DNA of 32,634 bases, taken from assembly GCA_041645555.1 (NCBI GenBank), contig JBAZPX010000012.1, positions 1-32,634 of the forward strand, in the 5' to 3' direction. Position numbers and translations under genes: made by a program. The notes beneath the pieces were generated by a model. The model was not told where the DNA came from, searched no databases, and saw nothing but the letters and a program-made list of their open reading frames with translations. Source of the stretch: JAQTRU01 sp041645555. GTDB lineage: Bacteria; Patescibacteriota; Patescibacteriia; Patescibacteriales; JAQTRU01. Shown in pieces: positions 28,732-32,634 of this stretch; position 1 is the first letter of the stretch; each line of letters starts with the position of its first letter.

Positions 28732-28768
28732 ATTTTTGGCTATTATTTTTAATTATTCTTAATTTTTT

Positions 28769-28797
28769 ATTTTACCCCCTTTTTAAAGATTTGTCAA
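28769..28797 (-). promoter_or_regulatory. Promoter of the giant gene
   Basis: TTGACA (28792-28797), 17-bp spacer, TAAAAT (28769-28774), minus strand, immediately beyond the ftsK stop. The giant gene can therefore be expressed separately from ftsK. Confidence 0.7.
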
Positions 28798-28802
28798 GGC
28801 AA

Positions 28803-31373
28803 TTATCTGGCAAAATACATGCCGTCGTCGTCATCTTCTTTATCGGACGGCGAATTCTTTCTATCTTTATTTTTTTTAGACGCATGGTTATGCGTCTCTA
28901 CGTTTTTTTGAGATGAATGATCAGGCGTTTCCATAATGTCTTTTTCTTCAGACGCAATAAATTGCGTCTCTACAGACGCATCATCATGCGTCTCTATATC
29001 TTCGTCTTTTTCGTCGGGCAAAAGATTTTTTGCCCTTACGTCTTCAGACGCAAGATTTTGCGTCTCTATATCGTCTTCTTCGGGCAAATATTCATCCGGC
29101 TCTTCCGCCTCTTCTTTATTATGCAAACTCACTCCGCTTATGCCCTGGTTTATTAGGTCTTCGTATTGTTCCGGGCTTACCATAATTTCTCTGGCTTTAG
29201 CTCCGTCAGACGGCCCGATTATGCCGTTTTCTTCCAGAATATCAAGGAGTCGTGCGGCCCGGGCATAGCCGATGCTTAAACGCCTTTGCAGGAAAGAGGC
29301 CGAGGCCTTGCCGGAATTTATAATAAGTTCTTTAGCTTCTTCCAATAAATCATCCTCATCCTCGCTGTCGCCGTTAAAGCCCACGCCGGCAATGCCGTGG
29401 ACTTTTTGCTTTTCCGTTATGCCTTCAACATAATCCGGCTGCCCGCCCTTAGACCTGATGTAATTTATAATTCTTTTTATTTCCTGGTCGCTAACAAAAG
29501 CGCCCTGCAATCTTTTCGGCTTAGAAATTTCCGCCGTGATAAAAAGCATATCCCCTTGGCCCAATAATTTCTCCGCGCCGAGCGAATCTAAAATTGTTTT
29601 TGAATCTACGCCGGAAGCGACGGAGAAAGCAATGCGGGTCGGCATATTAGCTTTAATCAAGCCGGTAATAACGTCAACGCTCGGCCGCTGGGTGGCTAAA
29701 ACTAAATGGATGCCGACGGCTCTGGCCATTTGCGCCAGGCGGATTACCCCGCCTTCAATATCCCGTCCGGCCGCGACCATTAAATCCGCCAGTTCGTCAA
29801 TGATAAAAACAATATAGGGCATTTTTTCCTGCCCGGGCCTTAGGTTTTCGTTGTAGGCCTGGATATTTCTCTTGTGGGTTTTAGAAAGCGTTTCAAAGCG
29901 CTGGTCCATTTCGTTAAGGCACCATTTTAAAGCGTTTATAGTTTTACTGACATTAGTAATTACCGGGGTCAATAAATGGGGGATAGAGTTATAAATCGGC
30001 AATTCCACCCGCTTTGGGTCAACCATAATAAAGCGCAGGTCGCTGGGGCTATTCTGGTAAAGCAAGCTCACAATAACGGAATTAAGGCAGACGGATTTTC
30101 CCGAACCGGTCGCGCCAGCGACTAATAAATGCGGCATTTTGCTTATGTCATAAACCCAGCTTTTTCCGGAGACGTCCTTGCCCAAAGCCACAGTTAAATT
30201 GTTTTTTCTTCCTTTAAATTCCGCGCTTTCCAAAGTTTCCCTTAAGCCGACAATGGCTTTAGTCTGGTTCGGCACCTCGATTCCGACTAAGGCCCGTCCC
30301 GGTATGGGCGCTTCTATTCTTATCGGGTGGGCGGCTAAAGCCAGAGCTAAATCATTGTTTAAAGTAGTGATTTTTGATAATTTTATTCCTTCGGCCGGCT
30401 TAAAAGTATATTGGGTAACGGTTGGGCCCACGCTTATTTCACCCATTTCCACGGCAATGCCGAAATTTTCCAAAGTTTTCTGGATTATGAAGGCATTATT
30501 TTTTATATCCCCGCTCGTGGGCTTGTCCTTTTTGCCGTTTAGGAGAGAGAGGGGCAGGTCTATTTTTACACTTTTAGTTTTCCAGGCCGCTTCTTCCTTT
30601 ATTTTTCCTTTCTTTTCCTGAAGCGGTTCGGGAAATTCCAAGTCTTCACTTACTTCTTTATTGGAAAAACCTATTTCCTCTTCGGACGCATCGTCAAGCG
30701 TCTCTGCGTCATCAGACGCAAAATCTTTCGTCTCTGCATCGTCATCTTCCTCGTCTTCTTCCCCTTCTTTGCGGTCCTTTTCTCCGAACATCTTTGAAAA
30801 TAGGGCTTTAAAAGGATAAAAAGCCGAGGCCAAAATGCTTTCCGAGCCGATTAATTTATTTAAAGAGGTATCAAGCATGAGCATTAAAGATATAAGCAGG
30901 AGTCCCAAGAGGATTATGAGACTGCCCCAAAAACCAATGATATTGTAAAAAATCAGGGCTACGTACATGCCCAGATAGCCGCCGCCGGCTCCGCTAGAGA
31001 CAATTTCTTTCCAAAGCTGGACTTCAATAAAGAAATGGAGAATGGCCTGAAAAGAGACAACGAACAAAAACATCCCGAGATAATTCGTCCCCCGGATATA
31101 ATATTTTTCTTCATTATAGAGTAATAGCCCCAGAACAATAAGAATTACGGGAAAGAGCCATTTGCCCCAGCCAAAAATAAGAGTCAGTCCTTTGGCTAAA
31201 TAGACGCCAAAACCGCCGGCTAAACCGAATAAGCTTAAAAAGCTGATAACGCCAAAAATTAAAACTAAAACAATAAAAATGCCCTTTTTCGTGTCCGGGT
31301 CTAATTCTATCTTGGGCAAGGTAATATAATCTAACGGGTCTTTTTTTCTGCGCCTAAATCTTCGTCTAGCCAT
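28803..31373 (-). CDS. ftsK: DNA translocase FtsK/SpoIIIE
   Basis: A septal DNA pump that moves chromosome ends during division. The N-terminal ~200 residues hold four to five membrane helices. An acidic linker (about 210-265) leads to the RecA-like motor with Walker A GATGSGKS (about 418-426), Walker B VFIIDELADLM and the ATQRPSVDVITGLIKANMPT block. The C-terminal gamma winged helix (SASFLQRRLSIGYARAARLL, about 690-710) is the DNA-sequence-reading domain. Beyond gamma is an unusual ~100-residue acidic tail. Linker and tail are built largely from repeats encoded by a 20-bp palindrome (seven copies). The start at 31373 gives a basic MARRRFRRRKK N-terminus. Confidence 0.96.
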   Translation of the reverse strand: MARRRFRRRKKDPLDYITLPKIELDPDTKKGIFIVLVLIFGVISFLSLFGLAGGFGVYLAKGLTLIFGWGKWLFPVILIVLGLLLYNEEKYYIRGTNYLGMFLFVVSFQAILHFFIEVQLWKEIVSSGAGGGYLGMYVALIFYNIIGFWGSLIILLGLLLISLMLMLDTSLNKLIGSESILASAFYPFKALFSKMFGEKDRKEGEEDEEDDDAETKDFASDDAETLDDASEEEIGFSNKEVSEDLEFPEPLQEKKGKIKEEAAWKTKSVKIDLPLSLLNGKKDKPTSGDIKNNAFIIQKTLENFGIAVEMGEISVGPTVTQYTFKPAEGIKLSKITTLNNDLALALAAHPIRIEAPIPGRALVGIEVPNQTKAIVGLRETLESAEFKGRKNNLTVALGKDVSGKSWVYDISKMPHLLVAGATGSGKSVCLNSVIVSLLYQNSPSDLRFIMVDPKRVELPIYNSIPHLLTPVITNVSKTINALKWCLNEMDQRFETLSKTHKRNIQAYNENLRPGQEKMPYIVFIIDELADLMVAAGRDIEGGVIRLAQMARAVGIHLVLATQRPSVDVITGLIKANMPTRIAFSVASGVDSKTILDSLGAEKLLGQGDMLFITAEISKPKRLQGAFVSDQEIKRIINYIRSKGGQPDYVEGITEKQKVHGIAGVGFNGDSEDEDDLLEEAKELIINSGKASASFLQRRLSIGYARAARLLDILEENGIIGPSDGAKAREIMVSPEQYEDLINQGISGVSLHNKEEAEEPDEYLPEEDDIETQNLASEDVRAKNLLPDEKDEDIETHDDASVETQFIASEEKDIMETPDHSSQKNVETHNHASKKNKDRKNSPSDKEDDDDGMYFAR
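28878..28897. repeat. AGACGCA palindrome in ftsK tail, copy 1
   Basis: AGACGCA-N6-TGCGTCT. On the coding strand it is read as part of VETHNHASK. Confidence 0.85.
28911..28930. repeat. AGACGCA palindrome in ftsK tail, copy 2 (decayed)
   Basis: AGATGAATGATCAGGCGTTT, a diverged copy that still encodes the matching peptide METPDHSSQ. Confidence 0.7.
28950..28969. repeat. AGACGCA palindrome in ftsK tail, copy 3
   Basis: AGACGCA-ataaat-TGCGTCT, encoding VETQFIASE. Confidence 0.85.
28974..28993. repeat. AGACGCA palindrome in ftsK tail, copy 4
   Basis: AGACGCA-tcatca-TGCGTCT, 4 bases from copy 3, encoding IETHDDASV. Confidence 0.85.
29046..29065. repeat. AGACGCA palindrome in ftsK tail, copy 5
   Basis: AGACGCA-agattt-TGCGTCT, encoding IETQNLASE. 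Confidence 0.85.
30684..30703. repeat. AGACGCA palindrome in ftsK linker, copy 6
   Basis: GGACGCA-tcgtca-AGCGTCT, encoding AETLDDASE in the linker between membrane and motor domains. Confidence 0.8.
30714..30733. repeat. AGACGCA palindrome in ftsK linker, copy 7
   Basis: AGACGCA-aaatct-TTCGTCT, encoding AETKDFASD. Confidence 0.8.
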
Positions 31374-31423
31374 AGTAAAATAAGAAAATAATAAAATAAT
31401 AAAAATAATGATTTTCTGCTTTT

Positions 31424-31445
31424 ATTATACCATACTAAAATGGTA
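31424..31445 (-). promoter_or_regulatory. ftsK -10 box overlapped by a dyad
   Basis: TATAAT (31424-31429, minus strand, preceded by TGG) overlaps TACCAT-N6-ATGGTA (31428-31445). No good -35 is seen at the normal distance, which fits an activator- or repressor-controlled promoter. Inference from position only. Confidence 0.4.
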
Positions 31446-31451
31446 AAAAAA

Positions 31452-31478
31452 AGAGCCCATTCTACCTCAATGGACTCT
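31452..31478 (-). terminator. Terminator of acpP
   Basis: On the minus strand AGAG-t-CCATT, loop, AATGG-g-CTCT followed by a run of T. It starts about 20 bases after the stop. Confidence 0.8.
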
Positions 31479-31498
31479 GCGGATTGCGCGAAGAAGAC

Positions 31499-31729
31499 TT
31501 ATTTGGCATGATCTTTGGCATAATTGATAAAATCCTGGACAGTCCTTAACTTTTTCGCGTCATCGTCAGAAATTTCAATATCAAATTCCTCTTCCATGGC
31601 CATAACGATCTCGATAAAGTTCAGGGAATCCGCGCCCAAATCATTTATGATATCTGACTCGAGCGTTATTTTCTCCGGATCAATGCCAGCGTCAATGAGT
31701 ACTTTCCTTACTCTTTCTTCAATTGTCAT
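31499..31729 (-). CDS. acpP: Acyl carrier protein
   Basis: 76 aa, acidic, four helices, with the phosphopantetheine serine in DLGADSLNFIE (Ser 35). It carries acyl groups as thioesters on 4'-phosphopantetheine in fatty acid or related synthesis. It has a good Shine-Dalgarno (AGGGAGG, about 5 bases before ATG), its own promoter and terminator. No Fab gene is adjacent; the SDR at 18729 is the only possible FabG-type partner in the window. CPR genomes with an ACP but little fatty acid synthesis are known, so its role may be scavenging or lipid modification. Confidence 0.95.
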   Translation of the reverse strand: MTIEERVRKVLIDAGIDPEKITLESDIINDLGADSLNFIEIVMAMEEEFDIEISDDDAKKLRTVQDFINYAKDHAK

Positions 31730-31783
31730 TTCACCCTCCCTGTGGTTTGTGAAAATGTGCGGAATGTAGAATGTAGTTTTAAT

Positions 31784-31811
31784 ATTATACCCGAAATTTT
31801 TTAAAAGTCAA
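31784..31811 (-). promoter_or_regulatory. Promoter of acpP
   Basis: TTGACT (31806-31811), 16-bp spacer, TATAAT (31784-31789), minus strand. Confidence 0.75.
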
Positions 31812-31845
31812 TCCCGCCAAAGCGCAGCTTTATGCGGGGTTGACC

Positions 31846-31877
31846 CGCCTTCGTCCCGAATACTCGGGACTTCGGCG
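31846..31877. repeat. Hairpin repeat CGCC..TCCCGA/TCGGGA..GGCG, copy 2
   Basis: CGCC-ttcg-TCCCGA-atac-TCGGGA-cttc-GGCG, matching 8812-8843. It lies between the divergent acpP and 32067 promoters. Confidence 0.7.
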
Positions 31878-31952
31878 AGGCGAGATGAAGCGTTTTATAA
31901 ATTTTAAAAAATAGAAAAATTTTTACATTTAGCAAAGCGTGGTTTAATATTC

Positions 31953-31981
31953 TTGACTAAATCGAAAAAATTTGCTATACT
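31953..31981 (+). promoter_or_regulatory. Promoter of the 32067 gene
   Basis: TTGACT (31953-31958), 17-bp spacer, TATACT (31976-31981), preceded by TTTGC. Confidence 0.75.
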
Positions 31982-32066
31982 GTATATAGATGGTCGAAAC
32001 GGGCCATCTTAAAAATTGCCCCGCCGTCGCTAAAGCTCTGGCGGGCAAGGAAAAACAAAAACAAAA

Positions 32067-32384
32067 ATGATAAATTCAAATATTCTGGCCAATACCTCCG
32101 GGTTAAATTTTATTGGCTGGAAATCATACAACCGAATAAAAAAGAAGGCAATGGAGCAGGAGTTCAGCTGGTCTGGGCTCATTCTAAGCTTGTCCATTGC
32201 TTTTTTTGTTGTCTTAGCCAGCGCCCAGATTTTAAGCACGGTTTATCAGTCAATGGAGAAAGCCAGGCAGGAAAAAAATCTGGTTAACCAAAATATCTAT
32301 CGTCTGGAAAGTAAGGAGCTTATAAATTATCAGACCAGCGGGGCTTTAGAAAAATTTTTTTCTCTGCCCACGGCCATGGTTTAA
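32067..32384 (+). CDS. Single-pass membrane protein with coiled coil (FtsL/FtsB-like layout)
   Basis: A 105-aa protein: a basic N-terminal region, one hydrophobic helix (WSGLILSLSIAFFVVLASAQ, about residues 35-54), then a coiled coil (YQSMEKARQEKNLVNQNIYR) and a short tail. This size and order resemble FtsL/FtsB/DivIC septum proteins, but no specific signature is visible, so the resemblance is topological. ftsK lies nearby on the other strand. A second ATG at 32151 (MEQEFSW) could be the true start, leaving only the membrane and coiled-coil parts; neither has a clear Shine-Dalgarno. Confidence 0.6.
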   Translation: MINSNILANTSGLNFIGWKSYNRIKKKAMEQEFSWSGLILSLSIAFFVVLASAQILSTVYQSMEKARQEKNLVNQNIYRLESKELINYQTSGALEKFFSLPTAMV

Positions 32385-32399
32385 GACCCTCATCCCTTG

Positions 32400-32432
32400 C
32401 CCTTCTCCCACTCATTCTTCGCGGGAGAAGGG
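32400..32432. repeat. CCCTTCTCCC/GGGAGAAGGG palindrome
   Basis: A 10-bp perfect stem within CCCTCATCCC...GGTAGGGGGAGAGGG. It is related to the CCTCACCCC family and is the first thing after the 32067 gene. From 32451 to the end I see only AT-rich DNA with no gene; an ATG in the last three bases may open the next gene. Confidence 0.65.
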
Positions 32433-32634
32433 TAGGGGGAGAGGGAGATAAAAACCAAAAATAAATTCGCCATATATTATTTTATATATGTTTTGGCCAA
32501 GATAATTGCGCCAACTTGCCTGTTTTTTAAAACAAGGCTAAAAGTTCTTTCAAGAATTTAAAAAACTAAACCTAACTTTATGTACAAATGAAGTTAAGCC
32601 GGTTGGCTAAACCAGTCAGCCAAAAAGGGCTATG

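Noticed and set aside
27533..28762. A 409-aa plus-strand ORF opposite the giant gene
   Set aside because: Its product is an extreme Ser/Leu/Phe-rich mirror of the Glu/Lys-rich repeats on the minus strand, a typical antisense artefact.
28878..29065. CRISPR-like array in the ftsK tail
   Set aside because: The repeats are 20 bp, palindromic, irregularly spaced, lie inside a coding frame and have no spacers or cas genes.
32451..32634. Possible tRNA or structured RNA at the window end
   Set aside because: Short GGTTGGC/CCAGTCAGCC pairings do not fold into a cloverleaf, and the sequence is cut off by the window edge.

Overview
The window looks like a piece of a Candidate Phyla Radiation (Patescibacteria, Parcubacteria-like) chromosome. 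This is inferred from gene style, not from a marker gene. Genes are mostly AT-rich and small hypothetical membrane proteins are common. The standard genetic code is used: the first gene ends in TGA, which argues against the Gracilibacteria/SR1 code. Many genes lack a Shine-Dalgarno site. Intergenic DNA carries many short palindromic repeats.

Layout. 1-8612 (+): a phosphohistidine swivel-domain protein, a mevalonate kinase, three exported or membrane hypotheticals, a thioredoxin-CcdA fusion, an sdpR / four-helix-bundle / sdpI cluster with a clear promoter and operator, and a SpoU rRNA methyltransferase. 8613-10125: tRNA-Arg(TCT), a membrane-anchored methyltransferase, tRNA-His(GTG), a candidate structured RNA, and a 48-bp perfect palindrome. 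10139-16396: an island of six genes in four separately punctuated transcription units, with strong Shine-Dalgarno sites and GC-richer codon use. They are a LysA-like decarboxylase plus aminotransferase, a 393-aa GC-rich orphan, a ProB-like kinase without PUA domain, and a pair of small orphans. Three of the promoters sit just downstream of a near-identical small hairpin.

16540-18267: a very AT-rich, tightly packed operon of four tiny helix-turn-helix proteins (57-76 aa) followed by a 232-aa protein with an N-terminal HTH-like segment and a C-terminal DUF4145/HEPN-like region. It has its own promoter, candidate operators at 61-bp spacing and a strong terminator. This is the best candidate for an undescribed system. 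18316-20448: two paralogous 56-aa CxxC/CxxC zinc-ribbon proteins, an SDR oxidoreductase and a thioredoxin.

20652-31729 (- strand): a small orphan, an extended adenylate kinase-like protein, a CheY-like receiver, an MBL-fold hydrolase, a DUF5663-like protein, a 1587-aa repeat protein with identical 285-bp tandem repeats, FtsK, and acyl carrier protein. The disordered parts of FtsK carry seven in-frame copies of a 20-bp palindromic element, resembling Rickettsia palindromic elements in principle. 32067-32384 (+): a membrane/coiled-coil protein.

Promoters are unusually legible. Seventeen sites are listed; most pair TTGACN with a -10 hexamer at 16-18 bp, and about 13 have an extended -10 TGN. 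All functional calls come from reading motifs; no database search was run.
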